Shown here: positions 1 through 13,446 of the stretch, piece after piece
How the letters are laid out: each line of letters starts with the position of its first letter
Numbering within the stretch: position 1 is the stretch's first letter
From: Chrysoperla carnea
Lineage: Eukaryota > Arthropoda > Insecta > Neuroptera > Chrysopidae
Length of the DNA: 64,000 bases
Assembly (NCBI RefSeq): GCF_905475395.1
Contig: NC_058339.1
Coordinates: 19,786,001-19,850,000 of the forward strand
Reading direction: 5' to 3'
The notes under the pieces: model-generated
What the model was told of the DNA's origin: nothing
Database searches by the model: none
What the model saw: only the letters and a program-made list of their open reading frames with translations
Made by a program: the position numbers and the translations under genes

Positions 1-168
1 ATTGTTCTTATAATATAAAAATATCGTTGCGCAGTTGTAGTTTCAAGGATGCTTCATTTTAAGAAAATTCTTAAACACGCAAACAGTAATGTATAATAAA
101 TATGGTTTTTTGAATATACTTAAATAAAGTAATTACTTTAAATATTTTTTACTCGACAAACGGAAGGT

Positions 169-540
169 CATGGTAGGGACAATAAAATCGATGCCAGCGC
201 TTCCAGTGAAAAATTTTGTCGATAAAAGACGCTGTTATGACTAATTTGCAGTTCTTTACATGTTAATGTTATAGAAAATATCAAATTAAAATTATTGAAA
301 AATACTAATTAATTAAACTTAATGCATTAAAAATTGTGAAAATAAGAAATCAAATTGTACAAATATTATTTTTCAAATATAAATTATTATAATTACTTAT
401 TTAAATTTGTGAGACAATAATATTAAATTTTCAATGTAAGTCATAACTGCAATCCATACAATTATATATGCATCCATACAATTCTATAATTAAAGTAGTG
501 TATCGTTGTCATGGAAACGACACTCGCGCACGGTGCGAAT
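169..540 (+). repeat. Dispersed repeat family A, copy 1
   Basis: This stretch (from catggtagggac to cacggtgcgaat) matches the reverse complement of 47,725-48,070 over about 350 bases with scattered differences and small indels. A partial, more diverged copy lies at about 4,451-4,565. There is no coding content, so it looks like a nonautonomous element. Confidence 0.8.
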
Positions 541-604
541 TGGGAGGCCAAAGCGAATGAATTATTGATACTTAACAAAAATAGATGCCATTAGAATCAT
601 GATG

Positions 605-680
605 ACATACTATAAAACTGTAGGTCGGGGTCAGTCAGTTTAAGAGATAAAATATTATCCATTCTATATTTACAGTAAGT
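605..680 (+). promoter_or_regulatory. Candidate TATA/initiator promoter with short noncoding first exon
   Basis: TATAAA at 611-616 is followed by overlapping insect-type initiators TCAGTCAGT (631-639) and then GTAAGT, a full donor consensus, at 675-680. This would give a leader exon of roughly 40 bases. No coding exon was found downstream on this strand before 34 kb, so the link to a gene is unproven. Confidence 0.3.
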
Positions 681-2310
681 ATACCAAAAGAAAGCTTTTT
701 TCTGGGCAAAAATATAATCGAATATTATTTTTATCGACTACTATTGAAAAAACCACGTACTTAAGGCAATATTTTCATTTTCTTTGTTTCAGTTTGGTGT
801 ACATTTTTAACTTCTAAATCCTGCACGCCGAGTGTTTTAAAAATATATTATATAATTGAAAAGTTTAAAATGATACATCTCTGTCCACTATTGGTGAGTG
901 TAGGGTACTTAGACATGCATGCCTACATAGTAAGTATGTTCACAGTAAATGTATACATCAAGTTTAATTCGTATAATTGTCTATATTAATTAAAGAAGAC
1001 ATAATTTATATTATAAAAATATTCACCAATTTTGTTTATTTATTATTGTGCGCTAAATCAGGGGACAAAATTAAATGTTTTAATGCATCGAAACTGAACT
1101 GCCTTGTTAAATACTGTTGAACATTTTGACGAATAAGGGTCAAGACCTCGGCATCAATGTCAAGTTTAAGGTGAATGGTCAAAGTCAAGATCTTTACATA
1201 CATTTTGTAAATCAGGTACCTTTTACGTTCAATTCAGAAATTTTACGTGTATTTTTCATTGCGAATCGAGACACTTTTTGATAATTAACAAACTCATATC
1301 AGACAAAATAAACTACATACGAAACTCACAAAATACAATTTCGAACCCTATAGATATCATAAACATAATCCAGCCCTGAGGAGACCTAGAGGAAGTCAAA
1401 TTTTCATCCTATTATTGACAATTTCATTAATATCATACGCGGTATTGTATAAATATTTTTTTTTAAATTTTAAACTTTATTACTTAAACCTATACATATC
1501 TAATATAAGAAATTGGTTAGACATCAAAAAAACTAGTAAAGAATGTTACTTGTTTGACTTTGTAAAAACTTCAAATCAATAGATGGAATCAAACTATATG
1601 TTATAATGTGTAGATGATAATCGAACGTAAAATATTAAAAAAGTTTTATCTAAGGTACAACAATTTATAAGAAAAATTCTTGTTAGCTGATCTTAAAACT
1701 TTCATGTTAAAAGCTCTCTTTAAGCAGCTTTTTATATCTCTTATAGCTGACCGAATCGGTAAATATACTTAATATTAGAAAAACATGTTTTTTTATATAC
1801 ATCTTTTTGTGGAGCATTTTATAGTTGCCCTATAACCTGCCAAAAACGGGTAACTTGAATATTACAGTTGCGTTAAAAGATCAAATTTTTTGGAAAAATA
1901 AATTAGATTTTCGGGAAAACCATACTTGATGGCGCCAACCTCACACAGCTTATACTAAGTTATATGAATAGCAAGCTGTATGAATCATTATTTTCCTAGT
2001 AAAACTATTTATTGATTTAAATACAAATTTTTTAGAGTGATTATTTTTTTGATGAATTGATTTTTCATTATAACTGAAATTGAATACAATAAAAACTTTA
2101 TTAGCAATTGTAATTGAACATAGTTAAAAACTGTGATAACCATTAAAGAAACAATTAGTGAATCATACGAAAGGTAGGTACCTACTCATGAGTGATAACA
2201 ATTGTACCTTTGTTTTGCTAGAATAGGTATTTTTTTAAACTATATTTACAGAAATAAATGATTTATTTGTTTAGTTTCCATGAAAATGATGATTAAGTAT
2301 CAAACATTTT
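681..2310. other. No gene seen
   Basis: AT-rich sequence with no open frame of interest and no recognised element. Confidence 0.6.
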
Positions 2311-2950
2311 TAAAAACAAGTGAAAACAAACAATTGACTGAGTTAATTGTTGAAATACCATGTATAGGCAGTGTTGATAACTCACATACATACATATCTG
2401 ACATATTTAACTGATTATCTCATATAATGCGCAAGTGTTGATGCGCAATCGTTTGTTTTTTTGACGTCACGTAAATAACAAAAGATATTCACTTTGATAT
2501 TCCTATATTAATACATACTATAAAATTTGCACCTAATTAACGCCCTCGTGGGTAAACAGTGATGTTTACAAAAAAATGTTTCAAACAAAAGTTTTTTATT
2601 TTTATATAAGCAACATTTTTTACATTTAAACTTTTGTTCTATCTCTAACGGTTTACAAGATGGGTCCTACGGACCCAAGACCCAATTGACCTATGATGCT
2701 CATTTACGAACTTGACCTGACTTTTTACGTCCTGAGTACGCTGTAAAAATTTCAGATCGATATCTTTTTTCGTTTTTGAGTTATCGTGTCCACAGACGGG
2801 CGGACGGACGGACGGACAACCGGAAATGGATTAATTAGGTGATTCTATGAACACCTATACCAAAATTTTGTTCGTAGCATCAATATTTTTAAGCGTTACA
2901 AACTTGGGACGAAACTTAATATACTATGTATATTTCATATATACATGGTA
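2311..2950 (+). repeat. Dispersed repeat family B, longest copy
   Basis: It starts near aacaagtgaaaacaaaca and runs to atatacatggtataaa. It contains a ggac tetramer run at about 2,800-2,817 and cacctataccaaaattttg. Inverted copies lie at 43,836-44,235 and 50,706-51,260, with end fragments at 40,485-40,545 and 50,176-50,230. There is no coding content. Confidence 0.8.
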
Positions 2951-3227
2951 TAAAAATCTTTTATACTAAACACACTTTGAATTAGTATTTCAGACGCCAG
3001 TGTTAGTAAGTTTATAGGAAATTTTTTTAGCAGACCACTGTTACTAATATAATTCAGTTTTTGTTCAAATAGTTTAAGCAAGTTAGACATTTCATTACTA
3101 AAATTCTGTAATGAGCAATTTTGCAACGTAAAATTTATAAGTTCTAAAAAGTATTTTCGAGACCCCTACTCTTGTGCAACGTATACACATAATTTATGGG
3201 AAGAACTGACAATCGTTTTTTTTTTCG

Positions 3228-3460
3228 ATTCATTCTTGATATTAAGCGCCTCAAGCTTTTACGAACTGTCTGATATGATTGACTCATAGATAAAATGCTT
3301 GTCCCTTAAAAAGTACTATCAGGACGCCACAACTTTACCATGTATTGTCATCCAAACTAAATGTGCATGAAAAATTTCAGCTTATTCGGAAACCGGAAAG
3401 TGGATCAAATTTTACTTGCAACATTTGATTACAGGGGGCAGGTGAAAATAACGTTAAATT
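3228..3460 (+). repeat. Dispersed repeat family E, copy 1
   Basis: Segments attcttgatattaagcgcctcaag and catccaaactaaatgtgcatg, and the region ending cattacagg..caggtgaaa, recur at 10,243-10,580 in the same orientation. Confidence 0.65.
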
Positions 3461-5220
3461 TGTACACATAAATTACGCTCGATACATTTTAAACCGTTGT
3501 AATTTAGAAAAAAAAAAATTAAAAACTGTGTATACAGATTTATTATGAATTAAGTGTCTATCTTCAAAATGACCTGCTGAGTTTTAATGTCTATTACATC
3601 TTTCACATGATTAGTTATAATACAAGTAGACATGTTATGTATCCGATACAATGTATTCCAGAAGTACCTGCACCAATCTACTTTTCGTAGCCGACATATA
3701 CCCATAGGTACACGAAAGTTTGTCTTTGGTACTTTTATATACTGGTACAGATTTTTAAAGATTTTTGACTTTTGAAACTGGATTAACCCAAAATTCTTTT
3801 AAACAAGTAAGTTATTAAAAGAGCAGTTTACGATTTTAATTTAAAGTTTTATATTTACAATATATTAATGTTTATATATTTAGCCTAAAAGGTTTGAAAA
3901 TCATGTGATATTAACTTCTCAAGAAAATAATTCGACATTCGGAATTTATATTGCTACAGCGATTTGTCTCACATTAAGATTTATAAATAAATGAAAAATA
4001 TAAACACAAACTGGTCAAGGTTCTTTTGGAATCAAGTTTGAAACTTAGATATCTGCCATAACTTTTGCGTCAGGAGAAAAATGATAACGAGTTCAACGAA
4101 AATAAAAATGTCTATCTGTCGATTTTATGGTAGAACACTGTGTATGCTAAGGGTTGAAACTTTTATCACTTATCTCATTGTTTGGGGTGCCTTGTAATGA
4201 ATCTTTAAAAATATAACTAAGATTCAGTGTCTGTCTTTTGGCAATTATTGCCCCAAATGTACTATCTCGTAGGCGTGTGTGTCTATGTTTCAATTTTGAT
4301 CCCAAATATATCTTGGGCTCATTGACTCAGATTTGACCGTAAAAAAAACTATGTAATTAAAAAATAAGTCCTTAGTTAATTAATAAAAAAAAGCATGTCG
4401 ACTATTTCATTGAGTGGTAAAGTAATTTCAGGTATACGTTGGGTGCGCAGCCACGATATGGACAATCAAATCGACGCTAGCGTTTCCTATGCATAATTTT
4501 GGGATAAAACATGGCTGTAATGACTAATTTTCAAGTTTTTCAAATGCAAATTAACGTAATTACTTAACATTTTTTTGTGGGAATTTAGACAAAAAAAAAG
4601 AAATAAAACAATTAAGCTATTAGACGAAAAGTTTTCGGTTTAATTATTCATTCTTCGGTATTTCGAAAATTAAGAAAGGTAGCGAAAAATGTTATTCTTA
4701 CTTTTCGTCTTAATTCATTAAGTTATACAAAACTGTATCATAAAGTTGAAAATTTGATTAACATGTAATCCTAAATATATCCTGCTCAAATTGATTATAA
4801 TTTTGAGCTACCCGATACATCTATGAAGCGTAGTTGTATATAAATAATAGTAATAGTTATAATAAAAATAATAGTATTATATTGTAATTAAAATCTCGAT
4901 ATAAACCTATGATATTATAGTTGTTATATTACATTATTTTAAAATGTAGTTTTATTACATGAACTAATGGAATGCGTTTTGTATATTCAATAAAAATCTT
5001 TGTAGTAAGTAATAAATAGTTAATACATATATTGACAGATGTTATACATTTTTCAACAAAAAAAAACACCGTTATATTTTTGAAACAATTAAAATTAAAC
5101 TGTTCATATCAAAAATTATTAAATAAGTAGATACATACATAGGATGCTTTTAATTTTGTACAGTATGAATCACAAATAATCATTAGAGGAAATCTTATTA
5201 TTACCTCTAGGTTGTCAATA
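3461..5220. other. No gene seen
   Basis: Apart from the family A fragment at 4,451-4,565, this stretch is AT-rich without a recognisable exon. A weak palindrome around 4,610-4,725 (gacgaaaagt .. acttttcgtc) may be a decayed fold-back element. Confidence 0.5.
4451..4565 (+). repeat. Dispersed repeat family A, diverged fragment
   Basis: Sequence cacgatatggacaatc...gacgctagcg followed by ggctgtaatgactaatttt parallels the first 110 bases of the copy at 169-540, at clearly lower identity. Confidence 0.55.
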
Positions 5221-5419
5221 AAAAAAAGAATTGATTTGATTTGAAGATTGATTTTAATTCAATTATGTTTCGCATCGTAGTAAAGATGGGTTTTGCTATG
5301 TATCTAATGAGCTATATTGTTCTATAGTATCATTCAAATCCATTCGGTAGTTTTTGCGTGAAAGCGTAACAAACAAACAAACAAACATTTATAGGGAAAC
5401 ATAAAAAATATATAGGGAT
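5221..5419 (+). mobile_element. Non-LTR retrotransposon 3' tail (5'-truncated copy)
   Basis: The end agtttttgcgtgaaagcgta followed by an aaac tetramer run and tatagggata is the 3' tail found on many insect RTE-like LINE copies. A second copy ends at about 47,605. Only the 3' end is present and no reverse-transcriptase reading frame remains. Confidence 0.6.
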
Positions 5420-5603
5420 AGCAATTGGTTCATTTGGTTAATAGCCAAATTATTGTAACTCTCAAATGTGACATGCCTTGTATGTTTAAAATATATACCT
5501 ATGGGTTAGCAGTTATAATTAGTTGGATACATTCATTCATCCCCACAAAATTTCACATTTATAATATATCTGGTTCAATTTCAATTTATAAAATCTTACG
5601 TAC

Positions 5604-5880
5604 CCACATAAGCAGAGGAACAACTTTTGTTAATCCTACCTTCCCTCACCCCAATTTTACGTAATTAATGAATGCCTCTAATGGGAGGTAGAACGAAAAC
5701 GCATACCTTTCAAAAATATATAGATATTTATTAGACTCCAGATAACCACATAAGCAGAGAAATAAATTTTGTTAATCCTACCTTCCCTCACCTCAATTTT
5801 ACGTAATTAATGAATGCCTCTAATGGGAGGCCTTTCAAAAATATTTTTTGATAATTATTAGACTCCAGATAAGCTATCGG
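5604..5880 (+). repeat. Tandem duplication, period 142 bp
   Basis: The block ccacataagcagag..gttaatcctaccttccctca..tgcctctaatgggagg occurs at 5,604 and again at 5,746 with few differences. The second unit is slightly shorter. Confidence 0.85.
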
Positions 5881-8770
5881 AGGGTAAAAATTGAGAAAAA
5901 TAATAGACCGTGAGCCCATAGTTAAGCAAAATTTCTATTATTCTTTTTATATGCCTTCTTGAGCATTGGTAAAGTTAAGTTTGGTAATAAAATAAGATTT
6001 TTTCTCGTTTATGGCAGGCAAAAAGAGTCATGATAAAACTTCAAAGTTTTTTGTTGTCAAAGTTACCGTTATCAATCCTACAAAAGAATTATGGAAATTT
6101 TGCTGCATTATGGACTCACACACAGTCTTACATAGATTTAATTTTTATAAAACAGCTGTAAGACATGCATTTAGATAAATCTGACCGAGGTCTATACAGA
6201 TATAATTTTCTTCGCCAAGGAGACGATTAATTTTTCGAAATTGATTTATTATATCGAAGGAGGACTAGGCATAGCGAGTATTAAAAGATTTAATTTGAAA
6301 ATTAAATAGGTAGTATAATTATATTATAATAAATTGAAAAATATAAATAAATCGAATACTCGAATTATCAAATCCACAGACTTCTTAGAATATCTAGAAA
6401 CATAAGAACGACATTTCTTAACTCTAAGAAATCTGTTAACAAAAATAAAGATTAAAACAAAAAAATATACATAGCTAAATATTTAAAGGGCCAAAACTTT
6501 TACACGAGGTTTACATAAATTTCTCTCTACGAAAAAACATCAAATTTGGACCAAAAAAGCTCATTTGCTTTACCTCTTTAATATTAGAAAATCTATTGTT
6601 TGAACCCGAGCAAGTGTATCATTTTTGCATGCTTATATTAATGTTTTCGGTAAAAAGCAAACTTTAATTTTTTTTTGTCAAACTATAGGTTGCTTCCGTA
6701 TTATAATCAATCCTAAGTAATAGATAAATCCATTACTTTTATTAAATTTTTCATGCGATTTTTATTTTATCATGATTACTAACAATTGCATGTCTGTACG
6801 TCTGACAATTAGATATCATGTAACTAACTCATTGTAAAAATTACTTAATTTTATAAGTTTTATAAAAGAAAACAGCAACAAAAACAATTCAAATAGAAAC
6901 CTTGATATTGATTGAATTTTTTTTTTGTTAAAATTTATAAAAAAACGACAGAAAAAACTGACACGTGAGTTTATTATTTAAGTTTAGTATTATCATTTTT
7001 AGAATTGAACGAAAAGAAATGCGTCTTTAATGTGAACAAAGCTTACTTTTAAAAATCATTTTTTATCAAATTAAAATTAGAAAAATACAAAATTTGGGTT
7101 TTTTTTCATCACTAAAAAATTTGACTTGACTTCTATTTGACCTTGAAGGTCAAGGTGGAATTCAAGGGCATTCAATAACAAGCTTCTTTTAAGAGACTAA
7201 AGTTAAACGACTGTAATTCCTTTCTAATCACTCTATACATAAAAATTTAAAATAATTCTATGTTAAGTTAAACAAATTATCCGTTTAGGTACTCTACCAA
7301 TATTTCTGTCTTCGAAGTTCATACGACCATTTTTCTTATGTGCAAGAAATCTCACATAAACTTTTTTTACAATATCAATTATAAAACCATGATTTAATTG
7401 ATGAGCCACTGACAGCCTCATGATATCAATTATGAAAACCTTAAATGATTTAATAATTGATAAAACAAAATACTTATCGATCTACAGTCACGAAAATATT
7501 AAGAAGCTTAAATGATTATGTTTTAACACCTAATTAGACAACGAACCGAGTAGTTATAATTAAAACATTATTGTTGCTTTTCAGGGCAATATTGTAACGA
7601 TTATAGTTAGAAGGTGACCAAGAAATATATAGAATTTTAATATAGATCGGAAAATGATAGCCATAAAGATTGCAAGTGACAAAAGGATGAAAATAAGAAA
7701 CTGATATTTTTAGGAAATAATTTCGTTCTTTTTTGATGAATTTAAGAAGTGTTCTGCTAAGAGAAGTAAGTAGTTCTGCATCCTTTTAAGCTCCTCCGAG
7801 ACAGAAGCGAGAAATCTTGTCACTACACACTCACTTATTGTCTGAAATATTTTGGTCATAGCTATTTCAAGTTGGATCATTTTTTTGAATTTACATATGC
7901 ATATGATTAAACGAATACTTCTCCAATAATGAGATACTTCTTTTAAAAGCATTTGGTGACCTTTATAATATGTTAAAAATTTGTACATTTTAATTTAAAT
8001 ACATTTAGAAGTATAATGCTAATTTTTTTTTTTGAATTAAAAATAAACTGTAATTTTTAAATTAAAATATTTCTATAATGGAATGATTTTTTTTGTGTAA
8101 ATCTTCGTAATAATATCATATTCAGAACACAACGTACATCAGACAGCTAATTAAAAAATTTCTTCTTAAATTAAACTTTGTGAAGGTTTTGCATTTCAAT
8201 AGAATCTAGTACTATATTCTTATAGTAATCGTCATCTACACTCATCAAAATTTATTAAATTTATTGCAAATAGGACTTGCTTCAAGATATAGTCGAGAAA
8301 CTGCTTTAAGACGTTGGGTAATTTTTTCATTAACTCCTTAAAATTGACAACCCATTTTCCATACACAATGAAACAATCAAATGCTACTAATGCAAATTTA
8401 ATTTAATAATTACCAATTTAGTTGGAAAATAAAAGCAGTTGCGATTCGCATCGCATCTTAGGCACTGCTCGTATTTGATTCGTTGATAGAGTGTTTTAGA
8501 CTACGTGACTTTTGGGAACAAAATTATTAATTTTTCAATTTTTATTTATTGAAATAAAAATTTCACATTTAAAAAAAGTTGGTAAATACAGTGAGTTTTA
8601 ATATTTATTTCATAAGATGATTAAATATTTACAACTAATAACTAATAATAATTTTCGTTTATTTAAACGGAAATAAATTTAAAAAATTAATCTCAATAGG
8701 AAAGGTCCTATTCTAGTTTGATGGGTTTTGGTTTTTTTGTTTAGTTTCACAATATGAAATATGCAAATTA
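5881..8770. other. No recognised gene; one unassigned 92-codon frame
   Basis: The stretch is AT-rich. A minus-strand ATG-to-stop frame at 7,710-7,988 encodes 92 residues with a helix-like C-terminal half but no family I recognise. Its length is within what chance gives, so it is not called as a gene. Confidence 0.4.
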
Positions 8771-8778
8771 TTGATTTT

Positions 8779-8990
8779 TTAACCCCCAAACTAAAAAAGA
8801 AGGGTGTTAAAGTTTGACCGCTATGAGTATGTTTCTGTCTGTCTGTCTGCCTGTCTGTAGCATCGTAGCGCCTAAACGGATGCACCGATTTTTTTTTCTT
8901 TCGTATGAAAGTTAATTTATTGAAGAGTGTTCTCAGCTATGTTTCAAGTGCAAGTTTAGGGTTCCGTACCCGAAAAATTTGTCGGGGGTT
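8779..8990 (+). repeat. Dispersed insect repeat with tctg microsatellite
   Basis: The pattern is aacccccaaactaaaaaagaa, then ttgaccg..., a tctg run at 8,835-8,858, then agcgcctaaacggatgcaccgatt and gggttccgtacccgaaaaa. It belongs to a class of repeat common in insect genomes. There is no coding content. Confidence 0.6.
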
Positions 8991-10094
8991 TTTTAAATTT
9001 TGTTCAGTTAAGTAAGTTGCTTATGGGATACTACGTAACTTTAGTGAAATATCGTCTTATATGGTCGAATTTTCGTCGTTTTACAAACAAATTAAAATGG
9101 TTCCAGAAAATATTCACATAGCATGTCATTAAAATTTGAAATCTAAATCGAGCTCGATCTTTATGGTCGAGTATCGGAGAATTGCATTTTTTCACGTAAG
9201 CTTTGCCCAGTGAAATTTTTATTTGGCTGGTGTGATAAAATAGAATGGCATACTTTTTCAAATAAAAAAAAATCGAGAGGTGTCGTGGGACACGGAGTAG
9301 GAGCTATATTCCTTTCGTACTTGCTTTTTTTTATTTACAAGATATTTTTATGAAAATTTAAGGTATTAATTTTAAAAGTCAAATACTTGTTTGATAGTTA
9401 TAAAAATATTTTTGCATTTTCTTACAATTCATGCCTAGATGTCGGTTTTTGGTGTCTGTTGCAGTTTTTTTGGTTTTAGCTCCCAACCAGCAAACAAATA
9501 CCGTGCGATAAGGAACATAGTTCCAAAAATTAACACACCTTGTTTAATTTAAGTTTAAAATTCGAACTCTCTTATTTGACAACCCTTTAAAAACAAAAGG
9601 ATTACTAATTTATAACTACTCATCTTTCTTTACATAAATTAATAATTATTAAACACCTTGATTTTATTAATTACCTATATAATAATATTAATTGGTTATT
9701 GACATTGTAGAAAAAAATTTAAAATATTTATTTATTAAATTTTATTTATTTTTTTTCATTATGCGGTTAACCTTAACTGCGCACATATATTTTTAATTAT
9801 TTTATTATCTAAATTCTTATGATTAATTCATATATTTATTTTATTAAGATATACATTACCTACATACATTAATTTTTAAGACAATAGTTTTTAAATAAAA
9901 ACAACAATAATTTTGTGATTTATATTAAAACATCTTTAAATTAGATGTACGGTAGAGTATCGTACCATGGATTGTTAGGATCTTTTATTCAAATATAACA
10001 TCATCATGTACTTATTTCTTTCTGTTAATTCATCTTTTATTTTAGAACCTGATAAAGAAAGAAATTTATGAAACGTGCGTTATTTATAAATATT
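8991..10094. other. No gene seen
   Basis: AT-rich sequence with short chance frames only. Confidence 0.55.
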
Positions 10095-10359
10095 TAAAAA
10101 AAAATTTTTAATAAAAAATACTTTTTAAGGGACAAGCTTTTATTGTACTAAACAGTAGAAAATAATTTTATCTATGAGTCACTCATACCCGAAAAATGAA
10201 TCGGAACGCCTCATCTACTCCACATGCCTAGTTATTTTTCAATTCATTCTTGATATGAAGCGCCTCAAGATTTTACGAATAGTAATAAAACAGTACAATA
10301 AAAGCTTGTATATAAAGCTCTTCAAAAGTATTTTTTATTCAAATTTTTAATTTAAGACT

Positions 10360-10411
<52 letters not shown>

Positions 10412-10590
10412 AATATGGTGGAAGTGATGGGAAAATCAGGGTGCCAGAACCTTACTATGCATTATCATCCAAACTAAATGTGCATGCAAGATTTCCGCTC
10501 AATCGGAAACCAGGAAGTGGATCAAGTTTGACTACCAAGATTTGATTACAGACAGACAACGGGACAGGTGAAACTAAATAAAAGCTTGTA
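10095..10590 (+). repeat. Dispersed repeat family E, copy 2, with internal inverted arms
   Basis: The arm at about 10,109-10,145 (actttttaagggacaagctt, then ttattgtact) is inverted at about 10,290-10,337 (agtacaataaaagcttgt .. aaaagtatttttta). This gives a MITE-like structure around a core shared with 3,228-3,460. The copy is interrupted by the (TA)n tract at 10,374-10,409. Confidence 0.6.
10360..10409. repeat. Poly(A) plus (TA)n microsatellite
   Basis: About 14 A residues run directly into about 18 TA dinucleotides. Confidence 0.95.
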
Positions 10591-12855
10591 ATAAATAATA
10601 TCCACTAAAACAGTTAAAATTTGGTTAATTAAAGTACCTATGGCTAGTAAAGAATATTGTTTGAATTTAAAATATAACACTAGAAACAGTCGGATAAAAC
10701 CTAATTTATTTTTTATTAATATGTAATCCATGGTACACCGCCATAATTTACCATGGATCACACCCTTATCCATCTTGGATCGCCCCAACTGATCGTCCTT
10801 GGAGACATTCAATAAGTAATATTTATACTTCACTACAAAGACGTCATTGGAGATGTGAAAATGAAACATGGTCTTTTAAACAAGACTCTATTCGTTTAAA
10901 ACTCGTTAGTCTTTTCTGATCAAATGTATGAGAGAACTGTCTAGTAAAACCCACTCTGCCAATGTGACTATATTGACTGCTTGACGTTAGTAGTGATTTG
11001 CTTAAAAGTTGCTGTCACATAGATAGAAATACCTTTCAAGAAATTAAATAATGATTCAAAGTACATTTTTCTCCAAGGTACAACACTTTACCGTAGGTAT
11101 ATTAATAATTTTGTTGTAAAACAATAGATTTTAATAAAAATTAAAATAGTTTTTTTGATTCATATTAAAGCATCTTTAAATTAAATATATTCTAAACTGA
11201 GAAGAAGGTTAACCATAAACAAATAATATTATGTCTTCCTTATTATGTGTTTTTTTTTTTTTTTAAGAATCTTTCTTTGAGATGAAATGAGTCAATGAAA
11301 TGAGTGAGCAATTTTTTTTTATTAGTTTATATAATCAATTTAAAAACAAATAACGTTGAATCATCATTTGTTTCCTGATTATACCTGGGTACCAAGTTGC
11401 ACACTTCTATATAAGACGAGTGATGTTTTTTTAACTCGCTTTTGTAGGTTTGAATTTTCTAAAATTTTACAGACGTATTACAAGCGGTATAATGTAGTAT
11501 TGTCTACCTGGTGGCACAAGGATATTTGAAAATACGATAAGAAATTTGAATTTTAGAGGCTATGAAAATATACTTATAATTGGATATCTACCACGAACGT
11601 CGATGGAATTCACAATCTAATAAATACATATTATCCGATTTAAATTACGTGTTTTCAATAGGAAAATGGAAGGAAAACTACTAATAATAAAAACTACTGA
11701 AAACTGTTACAAGAATAACAAAATTAATAAATGAATAACATATCAGTGCGGGGAATCCCCAATTAACTTATTCACTACATCTTTATGTATGTAGTCGAGT
11801 TTTTCACCGAGTGTGAATGATTATTTTGTCTGCAAGGTTTTAATTTTTGTCTGCAAGGAGTTTTTAAAGAGAACATTTTCATAAAATAAATATATTGTTA
11901 AATAAATTAAAATCTAATCATTTTTATGAATAGTTCGAATCCGGCGAAGAAGAAAACAAAATTGGAATCACAGTCTAAAATTACAATGTAAAATCTCTCT
12001 CTTAGTCTAAAATCAACTTAGTTATAAAACGACTTATAAACGTCTTAGGCCATTGAACTTTTATGCATTCACCATATTAACATAGCATTATTATAAAAAA
12101 GGTATCTTAAATCTTCGAAATATAAAGATATAATGGGATTGATATCTCAATTTTTGAAATCACAGTCTCACGCCAAGGTCTTGTAAGTGCCAGCAAATTT
12201 TTTTCAGAAATTTTTAGACGATTATGAAAGATTTTAACTTGAAGACAAACACTTACAGAAAATAATGATAAAATTTGAGTCGAGTATAAATTTTATTAAA
12301 CCAATACACATAAGATGGAGACATAAGCTTGCCTATCTTGCCGGACCGTACCCCGCCTATATTTGGTTAATCATTCATTGTAGATATAAGTAATTTTTTT
12401 TTGCTTTGTTCTATTTGTACTGAAGATTTGAAGGTCATTGATAAAAATATTGTCATAACTTCTTGTAATTAGGTAACCTAGGTAAATAAATGATTCTTAA
12501 GAAACATTTTTTACATGGTTAAATTTTTTTTCTTTTTATAATATTTTATAAAATTTGTTTTAAGAAATTTTCGATACGTCAAGAAGGATTAAGTTATATA
12601 TAAAGCTATAAGGGTCCTTAATAAAATATTATACGTATATCGAAAAATAAGAACCGTATGTATGCCCGTATATTGTGTCGTATTATGACCCTTAAGAAAA
12701 ATGATTTAAAAAAATACATTTCAAGAGATTTAGGTACTAGAAAGGAAATTACTGTACTTGCTTTATGTTTTAACGCTCCTTAAATCACTGAAAACTAGCT
12801 TACAGATGATTTTTGGTAAGGTAAATAGGTATACTTAAAATATTTCAAAAGAGGT
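10591..12855. other. No recognised gene
   Basis: A minus-strand frame at 10,546-10,869 (107 codons) overlaps family E at its C-terminal end. It contains a small inverted pair of ccatgg sites (about 10,728-10,757). The frame has no recognisable domain, and the rest is AT-rich. Confidence 0.4.
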
Positions 12856-12925
12856 ACAGCGGCCTAGTGACAGAGTATTTGACTACGACATCGTAGGCTC
12901 GCGTTCGGGCCTGGCTCAAGAATTA
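12856..12925 (+). ncRNA. tRNA-like sequence (SINE head or tRNA pseudogene)
   Basis: An A-box-like cggcctagtgac is followed by an anticodon-arm-like ctacgacatcgtag, then a B-box-like gcgttcgggcc, in tRNA order and spacing. The arms do not pair as a full cloverleaf. A T-run follows about 15 bases later, so a decayed SINE or pseudogene is most likely. Confidence 0.35.
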
Positions 12926-13446
12926 AAGACAAATTTTTTTCTTTAAATTCATAAATTAATTCATTTAATTTATCACATATTTACATCAAATCGACCTTGG
13001 TACAAAACTAAAAATTAAATTAAAACTAAAAATTAAATTTTCTTGATAATGGAGGGAAAGACGCTATGGCGCCAAAGAGCTTTATTCATTGCCTAAATAG
13101 TGAAATCAGAAATTATCCAAAATCAAAAACCATACAAATATAACTTACACTTTCCGAAGTAGCATTCGTTCGAAAATCAAATGTCTTTCTCTGATAGTTT
13201 CAATCTACCTAGCGTACATTCCAAGCGTATTTAGCGAGTTACCAACAGAATTTTTCTTTTTTTTTGTACTTATTGGGTTCTCATTTTATAATGATAACCT
13301 TCGTAATCGATTAAAAGTTGTGAATTCTTATCAGAACCAATAAATCATCTCTACAATTAAGCATAAAATGATTTTTAACAAGTATTGTTATCAAACTTAT
13401 CGACCTTGACATAAAAAAATGTCAAAAATCATAGCAATTGTTGTAT

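Noticed and set aside
7710..7988. 92-codon minus-strand frame with ATG
   Set aside because: The helix-like composition looked interesting, but there is no family match, no clear promoter and no splice context.
10546..10869. 107-codon minus-strand frame
   Set aside because: It overlaps repeat family E at its end and has no recognisable domain; its length is reachable by chance in this AT-rich sequence.
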